Assembly (NCBI GenBank): GCA_016125425.1
Contig: WGLT01000028.1
Location: 1 to 32,024, forward strand
Source of the DNA: Alphaproteobacteria bacterium
GTDB lineage: Bacteria; Pseudomonadota; Alphaproteobacteria; Caulobacterales; Parvularculaceae
Reading direction: 5' to 3'
DNA length: 32,024 nt
Part shown: positions 15,715-24,377 of the stretch, piece by piece
Layout: each line of letters opens with the position of its first letter
Numbering within the stretch: position 1 is the stretch's first letter
Translations under genes and position numbers: made by a program
The notes under the pieces: generated by a model
What the model was told of the DNA's origin: nothing
The model's input: the letters and a program-made list of their open reading frames with translations, nothing else
Database searches by the model: none

Positions 15715-17453
15715 TTCTGCGCCGGCGCGGGCGGCAGGCCCTGCGCCAATTTCCGGTTAAGTTCGCTCTTTTGCTTGTCGGTCGGCTCAAGCTCGAGCGC
15801 GCGCCTCCATTGATAGCGCGCCTCGATCTTGCGGCCGAGCCGCCAGTACGCGTCGCCGAGATGATCCGTAATCGTAGGATCGCTCGGCTCGAGCGCAGCC
15901 GCTCTCTCGAGATTGTCGACGGCGTCTTCATACTGGCCCAGTTGATAATGCGCCCAGCCGAGGCTGTCGACGATGGCGCCGGACTGCGGCAGAGCCGCGA
16001 CGGCGCGTTCGATCAGCTTGAACGCTTCTTTCAGGTGAACGCCGCGCTCGGCCCAGCTATAGCCGAGATAGTTGAGCGCCGTCGGCTCATCCGGCGCGAG
16101 TTCGACAGCGCGTTTGAGATCGGCCTCGGCCTCCGGCCAGCGATTGAGTTCGAGAAGCGACGCGCCGCGCGCCACATAATATCGCCACGCATCCTGATGG
16201 GGTTTTGCCGGCAAATGCTCGATAATCCCGTCGAGCGTTTTGACCGCTTTTTCATTGTCGTTGCGCGAAGCGTAGAGATTGGCGAGCGTCAGGCGCAGAT
16301 CGCGTCCGGTCGGATTGCGGCGGATCGCTTTCTTGAGCATGGCGATCGCTTCTTTGGTTTCGCCGCGCGCGACGAGGCTTGTGGCGATTTCAACGCGCGC
16401 ATCCTCATAGAGCGGCGAAGACGGCGCAATTCCGCGCAGGATGCGCGCCGCGCTTTCATGATCTCCGTATACGTCGTAAATCGTGCCGATCAGCCGGCGG
16501 GCGTCGTCGAGGCCGGGATCGAGATAGAGCGCCATTTGCGCCAGCACGAGCGGCAGATTGAAACTCGGTTGCCCGACCGAAAATCCCGCCTCAAGCGCGC
16601 GCTGACGCTGATCGGCGGCGGACTGGATCAGCGCGGAGGCGAAGGCGTAAAGCGCGATCGCCGAACCTTGCGCGGGCGTCACGCTTTCATAAGCGTGCGA
16701 CGCCGCGCCCCGGTCGAGGCGCGCAAGCCCCGCTTCGCCGAGACGCCGCGCCGTTCCGGACTGATCCAGCAGCGACGCGTAATAGTCGCGGGCCGCTTCG
16801 TTATCGCCCGCGCGTTCGAGAAAAGCGCCATAGGCTTCGCGCGCGACCGGGCCGCCGAGACTGGCCACCGCTTCCTGATAGGACGCCTTCGCGACGTCGG
16901 TCTCGCCCGCAGCCTGCGCAAGCAAGGCTTTGTGAAGCGGATTGAAGCCGGCGAAGATTCCTTTGCCGGGATCGTCGAGCTTGGCCAGCGCCGCTTTCGG
17001 ACCGGCCAGCCCGTCCTCGATCCACACATCCATCAAAAAGCCGACCGATTTCAGAAACGCGACGTCGACATCGCCGCGGAGCCGGTCCCGCGCCTCCTTG
17101 AAACGCCCCGCCTTGACGGATGCGACAGCAAGCGCCGTGCGCGCGAGCCCGTCGTCGCCGCCGCCTTCGCTCGCGAGAATCGCCCGCGCTTCGGCTTGGG
17201 CGGCGTCGATATCGCCCGTCGCCAGTTTGAAGAAGAACGCCTCGCGCAATAACGCGGTCTCATGCGGCGCGGCCGCATAGGCGCCGGCATAGGCCTTGGC
17301 CGCCGCGTCGACGGCGTTCACGCCGGCGGCGAACCGGGCCGACAGATAGTCGCCCGTCAGATTCTGCTCCGGCCTGACGCTCGCGCAGCCCGAGGCTGCG
17401 AGCAGAACGGCGCAGGCCGTCGCCGCCGAAATCCGCCTTAAACTCACGCGCAC
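15711..17453 (-). CDS. Large tetratricopeptide-repeat lipoprotein
   Basis: A 580-residue protein with a lipoprotein signal (MRVSLRRISAATACAV, lipobox LAASGC; Cys23 lipidated) followed almost entirely by tetratricopeptide-type helical repeats. Canonical units are clear in the C-terminal half: EPTALNYLGYSWAERGVHLK (near residue 455), GAIVDSLGWAHYQLGQYEDA (near 490) and DPTITDHLGDAYWRLGRKIE (near 525). Such proteins are scaffolds for other proteins in the cell envelope. The partner is not known. It is common in Hyphomicrobiales next to ispE, with which it overlaps by four bases here. It is not TadD: it is longer and lies 5 kb from the pilus locus. The start is set by the signal peptide. Confidence 0.88.
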   Translation of the reverse strand: MRVSLRRISAATACAVLLAASGCASVRPEQNLTGDYLSARFAAGVNAVDAAAKAYAGAYAAAPHETALLREAFFFKLATGDIDAAQAEARAILASEGGGDDGLARTALAVASVKAGRFKEARDRLRGDVDVAFLKSVGFLMDVWIEDGLAGPKAALAKLDDPGKGIFAGFNPLHKALLAQAAGETDVAKASYQEAVASLGGPVAREAYGAFLERAGDNEAARDYYASLLDQSGTARRLGEAGLARLDRGAASHAYESVTPAQGSAIALYAFASALIQSAADQRQRALEAGFSVGQPSFNLPLVLAQMALYLDPGLDDARRLIGTIYDVYGDHESAARILRGIAPSSPLYEDARVEIATSLVARGETKEAIAMLKKAIRRNPTGRDLRLTLANLYASRNDNEKAVKTLDGIIEHLPAKPHQDAWRYYVARGASLLELNRWPEAEADLKRAVELAPDEPTALNYLGYSWAERGVHLKEAFKLIERAVAALPQSGAIVDSLGWAHYQLGQYEDAVDNLERAAALEPSDPTITDHLGDAYWRLGRKIEARYQWRRALELEPTDKQKSELNRKLAQGLPPAPAQK

Positions 17454-17477
17454 GCGGCCTCCTCGCCGGTTGGAACG

Positions 17478-19151
17478 TCACATATTCGGATAGTTGGGGC
17501 CGCCGCCCCCCTCAGGGGTAGTCCAGACGATATTCTGCGATGGATCCTTAATATCGCATGTCTTGCAGTGCACGCAGTTCTGCGCATTGATTTGGAAGCG
17601 GGGGCCCCCGTCCCCTTCTTCATAGAGAACCTCATAGACGCCCGCGGGGCAATAGCGCTGCGCCGGCTCGGCGTAGACGGGAAGATTGACCGAGATCGGG
17701 ACCGCAGGATCCTTCAGTTTCAAGTGCGAAGGCTGGTCTTCTTCGTGATTGACGCCGGAGAAGGCGACATTTGTCAGCCGATCGAAAGTGAGCACGCCGT
17801 CGGGCTTGGGATAGTCGATGGGGCGATGTTTCGCCGCAGGCTCGGTCGAAGCCGCGTCCGTCTTCTTGTGGCGCAGCGTGCCGAACAGAGAAAAGCCCAT
17901 CGTATTCGTCCACAGATCGACGCCGGACAGGACGATGCCGCCGAGCAGCGTGCCGAATGTCGTCCAAAGCGGCTTGGCGTTGCGCGCGCGATAAAGTTCG
18001 CGCCGCACCGGCGAGCGGTCATAGGCGGCCTGATAGGCGTCGAGCCTATCGCCTGCGCGCCCCGCCGCGATTGCGTCGAAAGCGGCGTCGGCGGCCATGA
18101 TCCCGGTCAGCATCGCATTGTGATTGCCCTTGATGCGCGGCACGTTGACGAAGCCCGCGGCGCAGCCGATCAGCGCGCCGCCCGGAAAGACGAGTTTCGG
18201 CACCGACTGATACCCGCCTTCCGTGATCGCGCGCGCGCCATAGGCGAGGCGGCGCCCGCCTTCGAGCAGCGCGGCGATTTCCGGATGGGTCTTGAAACGC
18301 TGAAACTCCCCATACGGATAAAGATAGGGATTCTTGTAGTTGAGGTGAACGACGAAGCCGATGGAGATCTGATTGTCGCTCATGTGATACAGAAAGGATC
18401 CTCCGCCCGTCTGGTTGTCGAGCGGCCAGCCGAAAGTGTGCTGCACATGGCCCGGCCGCGATTTTTCCGGCGCAATCTCCCAGATCTCTTTCAGCCCGAT
18501 GCCGAATTTTTGCGGGTCGCGGTCCTTGTCGAGCTCGAATTTCGCGATGAGCTGTTTGGCGAGCGATCCCCGGACGCCTTCTGCGATCAGGACATATTTG
18601 CCGTTCAGCTCCATGCCCGGCTCATAGCCCGGCTTTTTCTCGCCGTTCTTGCCGATCCCCATTTCGCCGACGACGACGCCGCGCACCGATCCGTCCTGCC
18701 GGAAAAGAAGCTGCGAAGCGGCCATGGACGGATAGATTTCAACGCCGAGCTCTTCCGCCTGGCCGGCGAGCCAGCGGCACACATTTCCCATCGAGACGAC
18801 GTAATTGCCGTGGTTCTTGACCATCGGAGGCATGGCGAAAACCGGCAGCGAAACCGAACCCGACTCCCCGAAAATCTTGAAGCTCTCGGACGTCACCGGC
18901 GTGTCGAGCGGCGCGCCCTTTTCTCGCCAGTCGGGAATGAGCGCGTTGAGGCCGGCGGGATCGAGCACGGCGCCGGAAAGAATGTGCGCGCCGACTTCCG
19001 AGCCCTTTTCGACGACGACGACATTGACGTCGGCGCCGGCCTCGCTCGCGCGCTGTTTCAATCGGATCGCCGCCGACAGGCCGGCCGGACCGGCCCCGAC
19101 CACCACGACGTCGAAATCCATGGCTTCGCGTTCGGGAGTTTCATCGGCCAT
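17478..19151 (-). CDS. Electron transfer flavoprotein-ubiquinone oxidoreductase
   Basis: A 557-residue membrane-associated flavoprotein that passes electrons from reduced ETF (from acyl-CoA, dimethylglycine or amino-acid oxidation) to ubiquinone. The FAD-binding GxGxxG site is VVVVGAGPAGLSAAIRLK (about residues 14-31). The C-terminal [4Fe-4S] ligands are all present: the cysteine in RYCPAGVYEV (near 497) and three in NCVHCKTCDIKDP (about 523-530). The ending TTPEGGGGPNYPNM is typical of the family. The start at 19151 is chosen at MADETPERE, with GAGAG upstream; the longer reading lacks domain support. The etfAB genes are not in the window. It is divergent from the uracil-DNA glycosylase gene across 133 bases. 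Confidence 0.95.
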   Translation of the reverse strand: MADETPEREAMDFDVVVVGAGPAGLSAAIRLKQRASEAGADVNVVVVEKGSEVGAHILSGAVLDPAGLNALIPDWREKGAPLDTPVTSESFKIFGESGSVSLPVFAMPPMVKNHGNYVVSMGNVCRWLAGQAEELGVEIYPSMAASQLLFRQDGSVRGVVVGEMGIGKNGEKKPGYEPGMELNGKYVLIAEGVRGSLAKQLIAKFELDKDRDPQKFGIGLKEIWEIAPEKSRPGHVQHTFGWPLDNQTGGGSFLYHMSDNQISIGFVVHLNYKNPYLYPYGEFQRFKTHPEIAALLEGGRRLAYGARAITEGGYQSVPKLVFPGGALIGCAAGFVNVPRIKGNHNAMLTGIMAADAAFDAIAAGRAGDRLDAYQAAYDRSPVRRELYRARNAKPLWTTFGTLLGGIVLSGVDLWTNTMGFSLFGTLRHKKTDAASTEPAAKHRPIDYPKPDGVLTFDRLTNVAFSGVNHEEDQPSHLKLKDPAVPISVNLPVYAEPAQRYCPAGVYEVLYEEGDGGPRFQINAQNCVHCKTCDIKDPSQNIVWTTPEGGGGPNYPNM

Positions 19152-19284
19152 TGTCGTTCTCTCGCATCGGTTTTGCGGGGTGAACTCGCATGAACAGGTC
19201 TGTTTGGCAAAATTCGCGGGGTCGCGCCACAAACCCGTCCCGTTCGATTTGACGCCGGCCGCAAGGCGTGCTGCGGTCCCGGCC

Positions 19285-20103
19285 ATGAACGAGCCCATCA
19301 GCCGCGAGGCGGCGCGCGCGCTTCTTCACTGGTATCGCGATATGGGGGTCGACGAGGCGGTCGCCGCCGTCCCGGCCGACTTTTTCGCCTTCGCCGCGCC
19401 CGAAAGCCGCCCCGCCGAGCCTGTGCGCCCTGCGCGCGCGCAGGCCCCCGCCGCCCCGGCGACGCCCGTTTTCTCCGCAGAGAAAACCGTGCCGGCCGAT
19501 GAGGCGGTGCGCCTGGCCGAGGCGGCCGCGCGGGCGGCCGAAACCCATGACGCCCTCGCGGCGGCGGTCGCCGCCTTCGAGGCCTGTCCGCTGCGGGCCG
19601 GGGCGCGATCGACGGTTTTCTGCGACGGCGCGCCCGGCGCGCCCCTGCTCGTCATCGGCGAGGCCCCGGGACGCGAGGAGGACCGGGTCGGTCTTCCCTT
19701 TGTCGGGCGGGCGGGCCAGCTCCTCGACCGGATGCTCGCCGCCATCGGCCGCTCGCGCCGGACGGACACGCTGATCTCCAACGTGGTTTACTGGCGCCCG
19801 CCGGGCAATCGCGAGCCCACTCATCTCGAAGTCGCCATCTGCCGGCCTTTCGTCGAGCGCCTGATCGAGCTGACGGCGCCCAAGGCGATCCTGCTGGCGG
19901 GCGGCGCGCCGGCGCGCGCCCTGCTCGGCGTCTCCGGCATCATGCGCGCGCGGGGCGTGTGGCGCGAGCTGGAGCTCGCGAGCGGCGCGCGTTTTCCGGC
20001 CCTGCCGATCTTCCATCCGGCCTTTCTTTTGCGTTCGCCGGCGCAAAAACGCCTCGCCTGGGCCGATCTGCTCTCGCTCGAGAAGAGATTAAGAAACGCT
20101 TAA
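19285..20103 (+). CDS. Family-4 uracil-DNA glycosylase with altered Fe-S ligands
   Basis: A 272-residue DNA repair enzyme predicted to excise uracil from DNA. The first 85 residues are an Ala/Pro/Glu-rich extension that looks disordered. The glycosylase domain follows: motif A GEAPGREEDRVGLPFVGRAG (near 124), NVVYWRPPGNREPT (near 166), AICRPFVERLI (near 185) and motif B FHPAFLLRSP (near 242). Classical family-4 enzymes bind a [4Fe-4S] cluster with CxxC, a cysteine in NVVKCRPPGNR and one in AACRPY. Here the first is phenylalanine (FEACPL) and the third tryptophan (YWRPPGNR), leaving two of four ligands. As far as I recall, alphaproteobacterial homologues share this, so it is probably a lineage trait rather than decay. 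The ATG at 19285 begins the domain-bearing protein; upstream in-frame codons are antisense to the ETF-QO gene. Confidence 0.9.
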   Translation: MNEPISREAARALLHWYRDMGVDEAVAAVPADFFAFAAPESRPAEPVRPARAQAPAAPATPVFSAEKTVPADEAVRLAEAAARAAETHDALAAAVAAFEACPLRAGARSTVFCDGAPGAPLLVIGEAPGREEDRVGLPFVGRAGQLLDRMLAAIGRSRRTDTLISNVVYWRPPGNREPTHLEVAICRPFVERLIELTAPKAILLAGGAPARALLGVSGIMRARGVWRELELASGARFPALPIFHPAFLLRSPAQKRLAWADLLSLEKRLRNA

Positions 20104-20209
20104 GCATGATTTCTTTAGCGTTAGGCAAGGACGGTGTGCGATGGTCTTCGGGGCTGCGGCGGCGCGGCCCCATGAATGTTTCAGCTTGGCCGAGGGAGTA
20201 AGGACGGGG

Positions 20210-22036
20210 ATGCGTCTTTTGAGTTGCGTTGCGGCGCTTTCCGCGTTCGTCCTCGCCGCGCCGGCGCTGGCGGCGAGCGATGACGCAACGCCGGTCGCCG
20301 CGAACGCGCCGGGCGGCGATCCCGTCGACCAGTCGGACCCCGCGGAGATCATGCGCGTTCTGAGCGACGCCGACGCCGACCGCTATCGCCGGATCTTCGA
20401 TCTTCAGGAAGACGCGAACTGGAAAGCCGCCGACAAGATCATCGGCGAGCTCGATGACAAGATCCTGATGGGCTATGTGCTCTATCAGCGCTACATGCAT
20501 CCGACGGGCTGGCGCTCCGCCTATTCCGAGCTGAAGAAGTGGATGGCCTATTACGCCGATCTGCCGAACGCCTCGGATATCTATCGCCTGGCGCTCAAGC
20601 GCCGCCCCCGCCACGAAACGCCGCCCGTCCGTCCGGTTCCGCGCAAATGGCGCGACCGCGGGGACGATTATGACGCCAATCCCCTGCTCGAGGCCGATCT
20701 CAAACGCACGAGCGCGCCGCGCGTTCGCCAGATTGAAAACCGCGTTCGTTATCTGTGCGCGCATGAGCGCGCGACAACCGCCCTCGGCGATATCGACCGC
20801 GAATTCGCGCGCCGCGTCATCACCGAGCGCCAATATGACCGGATGCGCTCCTGGATCGCGGCGAGCCTTTATTATCAGGGCTATGTCGACACCGCCGAGA
20901 AAGTCGCGAATGAAGCGGCGGCGCGCAATGGCGATGTCGCCGTGCTCGCGCACTGGATCGCCGGACTGATCGATTTCCGTAAGGGGCGCTTCGACAGCGC
21001 GCATGCGCATTTTGCGGCGCAAGCCGCCGTTCCGTATCAGGAAGATTCGCTGCGCGCCGCCGCCGCGTTCTGGGCGGCGCGCTCCGCGCTCGCCGGCGGC
21101 GACGCCGCCGACGTCACCCCCGAACTCGAACGCGCGGGGAAATTTCCCTTCACCTTTTACGGACAGCTCGCTCTCGCCCAGCTCGGGCGCGACGGCGAAT
21201 TCGACTGGACGACGCCGCAAGTGACGCCGGAAGGCTTCGCCGCGCTCGTCAAACACGCGCCCTCCGTCCGGCGCGCCGTGGCGCTCGCCGAGGCCGGCCA
21301 GGAAGTCGACGCCGATCTTGAGCTGAGATGGGCCGCAGGAAGCGTGAGCGGCGATGACGACGACCAGCTTCTCGCCGTCGCCGCCGCGCTCGACCTTCCG
21401 GCCGCGCAAGTCGACATCGCCGAGATCGGCGACGCCAAGCATCGCGCCGCCGGGCTCTATCCCATCCCGCGCTATGAGCCGGCGAGCGGCTTTAAGGCCG
21501 ACCGCGCGCTGCTTTATGCGCTGATGCGCCAGGAATCGAAATTCAAGGTCGAAGCGACGAGCCGCGTCGGCGCGCGCGGCCTGATGCAATTGATGCCGGG
21601 GACCGCAAGCTTCGTGACGCGCGACCGCTCGCTCGCGCGCGGGCGCGGCAAGAACCGCCTTTACGATCCGGCCTACAATCTCGATATCGGCCAGACCTAT
21701 GTGAATCATCTGATTACGACCGCGGCCGACGGCGATCTGTTCGACATGGCGGTCGCCTATAATGGCGGGCCCGGCAATCTGCGCCGCTGGAAACGCGATC
21801 TTTCGCTCGACGATCCGCTGTTGTTCATCGAAAGCATTCCGAGTTCGGAGAGTCGGAATTTCGTCGAAAAGGTCCTGACCAATGTCTGGATCTACCGCGC
21901 GCGTCTCGGCCAGCCGGCGCCGAGCCGCGACCAGGTCGCGGCGGGCGCGCTGCCGCTCTATGAGGCGCTCGACCGGATGGGCGTGAAGGACGCCGAAGAC
22001 GAGATCGACGCCGACGATTCGGTGGCGAGCCGCTAG
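20210..22036 (+). CDS. Soluble lytic murein transglycosylase (Slt type, GH23)
   Basis: A 608-residue periplasmic enzyme that cleaves peptidoglycan between MurNAc and GlcNAc, forming 1,6-anhydro ends. Signal peptide MRLLSCVAALSAFVLAAPALA. A long helical superhelix domain follows (residues about 45-410), as in E. coli Slt70. The C-terminal catalytic domain has LLYALMRQESKFKVEATS with the catalytic glutamate near residue 442, then GARGLMQLMPGTA and MAVAYNGGPGNLRRW. The start at 20210 is set by the signal peptide and an AAGGACGGGG just upstream. Peptidoglycan openings made by such enzymes can help envelope-spanning machines, but nothing ties it to the nearby pilus genes, which are on the opposite strand. 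Confidence 0.93.
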   Translation: MRLLSCVAALSAFVLAAPALAASDDATPVAANAPGGDPVDQSDPAEIMRVLSDADADRYRRIFDLQEDANWKAADKIIGELDDKILMGYVLYQRYMHPTGWRSAYSELKKWMAYYADLPNASDIYRLALKRRPRHETPPVRPVPRKWRDRGDDYDANPLLEADLKRTSAPRVRQIENRVRYLCAHERATTALGDIDREFARRVITERQYDRMRSWIAASLYYQGYVDTAEKVANEAAARNGDVAVLAHWIAGLIDFRKGRFDSAHAHFAAQAAVPYQEDSLRAAAAFWAARSALAGGDAADVTPELERAGKFPFTFYGQLALAQLGRDGEFDWTTPQVTPEGFAALVKHAPSVRRAVALAEAGQEVDADLELRWAAGSVSGDDDDQLLAVAAALDLPAAQVDIAEIGDAKHRAAGLYPIPRYEPASGFKADRALLYALMRQESKFKVEATSRVGARGLMQLMPGTASFVTRDRSLARGRGKNRLYDPAYNLDIGQTYVNHLITTAADGDLFDMAVAYNGGPGNLRRWKRDLSLDDPLLFIESIPSSESRNFVEKVLTNVWIYRARLGQPAPSRDQVAAGALPLYEALDRMGVKDAEDEIDADDSVASR

Positions 22037-22133
22037 CGCAACGCGGCGCGAATTGCGCAAATCGAAAAAGCCCGAATCTGATCGACCCGCTGTTTTCGCG
22101 GAGTTCGGCCGGATATTGCGCGATTCGCCGCTC

Positions 22134-22145
22134 GCGCAATTGCGC
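22134..22145. repeat. 12-base perfect palindrome GCGCAATTGCGC
   Basis: A perfect 12-base palindrome, surrounded by related words (TTGCGCAAAT near 22060, ATTGCGCGATT near 22115, TGCGCAATCGCGCA directly after it). It could be a protein site or a small genome-wide repeat; copy number elsewhere in the genome is unknown. Confidence 0.4.
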
Positions 22146-22288
22146 AATCGCGCAGGCGCAAGGCGAGCGGCGCGGCGCGCATTCCCGCAGGGCGCGCCCG
22201 CATCGCGGATCGAAGGCGGGCGGCGGCCGGGGACGGGTCGTGAATCGCGCATCCGTTTCATGCGCGCATTCTACGACAGCCTTAAAGG

Positions 22289-22324
22289 CGTTCGATAAGT
22301 CGTTCGATATCTATCGAACGTTCG
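22289..22324. repeat. Clustered direct and inverted repeats of CGTTCGATA
   Basis: CGTTCGATA occurs at 22289-22297 and again at 22301-22309, followed two bases later by its exact reverse complement at 22312-22320. The last arm also forms the 10-base palindrome CGAACGTTCG (22315-22324). The layout, two direct copies and one inverted copy with 3- and 2-base spacers, looks more like a regulator-binding array than a terminator: the inner loop would be too short and no U-run follows. Confidence 0.5.
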
Positions 22325-22397
22325 GGCCTAGCCCCGCGAAATTACTGGATAATCAGCGTACAACCGATCGGCGAATCGGCGCCGCGCGTCGCGGTTC

Positions 22398-23369
22398 TCA
22401 CTTGGTGAAGTTGAGAACCTGCATGATCGCCGGGCCGAGGATCACGGCGAACAGAACCGGCATGAAGAAGCCGATCATCGGCACGGTGAGCTTCGGCGGC
22501 AATGCGGCGGCTTTCTTCTCCGCCTCCTGCATTCTCAGTTCGCGGTTTTCCTGCGCCATCACGCGCAGGGACTGGCCGAGCGGCGTGCCGTATTTCTCGG
22601 ACTGGATGAGGGCGGTGGTGACGCCCTTCACGCCCTCCAGCCCCGTGCGCTCGGCGAGATTGATATAAGCCTGCTTTCTTTCCTGAAGATAAGAAAGCTC
22701 CGCCGTCGTCAATCCGAGCTCTTCGGCGAGCTCCGGCGCGTTGGGCCCGACTTCCTCGCTCACCTTTTGCAGCGCCGCTTCGATCGACATGCCCGATTCG
22801 ACGCAGATCAGCAGCAGGTCGAGCGCGTCCGGCCAGGAGAGCTGAATTTTCTGCTGGCGCTTCTTCGCCACGTTCTGGATATAAAGGTTGGGCACGTAAA
22901 AGCCCGAGAAGAACGCAAAGATCGTCACCAGCAACCGGCCGAAATTGTCGAGGCCCATATTGTCGACGGCGTAGATGTATACGCCCGCGCCGATCGCCAT
23001 CACGAAGGGCATGCCGATACGGGCCGCCATGAAGACGAAAACCGGCCGCGGGCCGCGGAATCCGGCCATGACGAGTTTCTTGCGCGCGTCGGCGGCGTCG
23101 AACACCTCGAAGAGTTTGAGATTTTCGACGATTTCCTTGAGCATGCCCTGCGCAGAGCTGGCGCGCAGCGACGCCGATTTCTTCGCAAAGGAATCGCGCT
23201 GGGCCTGACGCAGCCGCTCGCGGTGCTCCGTGACGTGCTTCATGCGCGCCTTGAGCCTGTCCTGCACGAGGAAAGGCTCGAGCACGGTGAACACGGTTCC
23301 GATCGCGGCGAGCGAGACCAGCGCCGCGATCTGGAAGTTCCTGTCCGTCAGTTTGTCGACAAGATCCAT
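22398..23369 (-). CDS. tadC: Tad pilus inner-membrane platform protein TadC
   Basis: A 323-residue integral membrane protein of the type II secretion F (GspF) domain family; with TadB it forms the inner-membrane platform on which the CpaF ATPase acts to polymerise Flp pilin. Hydrophobic segments occur near residues 10-30, 110-150 and at the C-terminus (MIGFFMPVLFAVILGPAIMQ). The GspF domain includes DALDLLLICVESGMSIEAAL (near 180), LAERTGLEGVKGVTTALIQS (near 245) and KYGTPLGQSLRVMAQENRE (near 268). It starts six bases after the tadB stop codon. It is the last gene of the pilus cluster; the tadD or minor pilin genes often found next are replaced by the palindrome-rich interval. Confidence 0.93.
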   Translation of the reverse strand: MDLVDKLTDRNFQIAALVSLAAIGTVFTVLEPFLVQDRLKARMKHVTEHRERLRQAQRDSFAKKSASLRASSAQGMLKEIVENLKLFEVFDAADARKKLVMAGFRGPRPVFVFMAARIGMPFVMAIGAGVYIYAVDNMGLDNFGRLLVTIFAFFSGFYVPNLYIQNVAKKRQQKIQLSWPDALDLLLICVESGMSIEAALQKVSEEVGPNAPELAEELGLTTAELSYLQERKQAYINLAERTGLEGVKGVTTALIQSEKYGTPLGQSLRVMAQENRELRMQEAEKKAAALPPKLTVPMIGFFMPVLFAVILGPAIMQVLNFTK

Positions 23370-23375
23370 CGCCCG

Positions 23376-24368
23376 TCACACCTTGATCTTGATCATCTTG
23401 CTCATGACGAAAACGCCGAGACCCATCCACAGGCCCGCGCCGATCAGAATGAGATTCCCGACCTTCTCCGTGAACAACGGCTGAAGATAATCGGGCGAAG
23501 ACAGCTTCACCGCTCCCATGACCAGGAACGGCAATGCGCCGATGATCATCGCCGAGGCCTTCGCCTCAGCCGACAGCGCCTTGATCTTGCCTTCCATCAG
23601 CTTGCGGCCGCGAAGCACGTTGGCGAGGTTGGAGAGCGCCTCAGCGAGGTTGCCGCCCGTTTTCTGCTGAATCATCAACACGATGCCGAAGAAAGACACT
23701 TCCTGCAGCGGCATGCGTTCATACATGCGCGCCAGCGCCTGTTCGAGCGAAAGTCCGATGCGGATCCCTTCCGTCAACTGATAGAATTCCTCGCAAACGG
23801 GCTTCGGCGCTTCGGCGGCGATGATCTTCAGACATTCGTTGACGGGTAGGCCCGACTTCACGCCGCGCACAATGACGTCGATCGCGTTTGAGAACTCATC
23901 CGCAAATTTCTTCTGGCGCCGCGCTTTCGCAAAGCCGACGAACCAGTTCGGCGCGCCGAGGCCGCCGACGACGAAAAGCAATCCGGTCACCCACAGTTTC
24001 TGCCCGGAGACGAATCCGATGAACGCGAACAAAACCGCGGCGACGACGGAGCCGATATAGAATTGCTTCGGCGTTATTTGCAGGCCCGCCTGCTCAAGCC
24101 GCTGGCTGAGCGACACCCGCTTTTTCTTCTTCAGCTCCTTGTTCTGGTTCTCGATCTTGGCCAGAGCTTCGGTGAGCTTGCGGCGCCTGTCCCGGGAATT
24201 GGCTTCGGCCGTCGATCCGCCGGCCGCGCGCCGCGCGCGTTTCGTCGAATCGAGCGTCTGCAAACGCTTTTTGGCGCGATCCTTATTCGTCGGCGCAAGG
24301 AGAATATAGGCGAGCGCGCCGAAGAAAACGAGGCCCAAACCCCCGACGATGAGCAGGTTCTGGTCCAC
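23376..24368 (-). CDS. tadB: Tad pilus inner-membrane platform protein TadB
   Basis: A 330-residue GspF-family membrane protein, partner of TadC. An N-terminal helix (LLIVGGLGLVFFGALAYILL) is followed by a basic cytoplasmic linker rich in Lys/Arg (to about residue 85), a hydrophobic pair (about 100-145), the GspF domain (FADEFSNAIDVIVRGVKSGL near 155; GIVLMIQQKTGGNLAEALSN near 225) and C-terminal membrane helices. The start codon is GTG, placed after AGGGGT at good spacing and nine bases past the cpaF stop codon. The order cpaF-tadB-tadC is the conserved core of Tad loci. Confidence 0.93.
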   Translation of the reverse strand: MDQNLLIVGGLGLVFFGALAYILLAPTNKDRAKKRLQTLDSTKRARRAAGGSTAEANSRDRRRKLTEALAKIENQNKELKKKKRVSLSQRLEQAGLQITPKQFYIGSVVAAVLFAFIGFVSGQKLWVTGLLFVVGGLGAPNWFVGFAKARRQKKFADEFSNAIDVIVRGVKSGLPVNECLKIIAAEAPKPVCEEFYQLTEGIRIGLSLEQALARMYERMPLQEVSFFGIVLMIQQKTGGNLAEALSNLANVLRGRKLMEGKIKALSAEAKASAMIIGALPFLVMGAVKLSSPDYLQPLFTEKVGNLILIGAGLWMGLGVFVMSKMIKIKV

Positions 24369-24377
24369 CGGCGACCC

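Larger units (their letters stand above)
22037..22397. other. Gene-free interval between convergent genes, rich in palindromes
   Basis: This 361-base stretch lies between the transglycosylase stop codon and the tadC stop codon. I see no convincing gene: an 81-codon open frame has a TTG start, no ribosome binding site and a composition unlike a folded protein. Its notable contents are several GCGCAAT-type repeats, a 12-base palindrome at 22134-22145 and a palindrome cluster at 22289-22324. No hairpin with a U-tract is present, so how the two converging transcripts end is unclear. Confidence 0.7.

Noticed and set aside
15690-17252. A 520-codon plus-strand frame opposite the TPR lipoprotein gene
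   Set aside because: The minus strand has a lipobox, clear TPR units and ATGA coupling to ispE; the plus frame is an Arg-rich shadow.
15711-17453. The TPR lipoprotein as a displaced TadD for the pilus locus
   Set aside because: It is about twice the usual TadD length, is coupled to ispE and lies 5 kb away behind unrelated genes; TPR content alone is not enough.
19940-22261. A 773-codon minus-strand frame opposite the lytic transglycosylase and part of the glycosylase
   Set aside because: The plus strand encodes a signal peptide, the GH23 catalytic motifs and glycosylase motif B; the antisense frame has no recognisable domain.
22053-22298. An 81-codon plus-strand frame in the interval after the transglycosylase
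   Set aside because: It has a TTG start without a ribosome binding site, a weak G/C third-position bias compared with neighbours, an Arg-rich product, and its end runs through the palindrome array.
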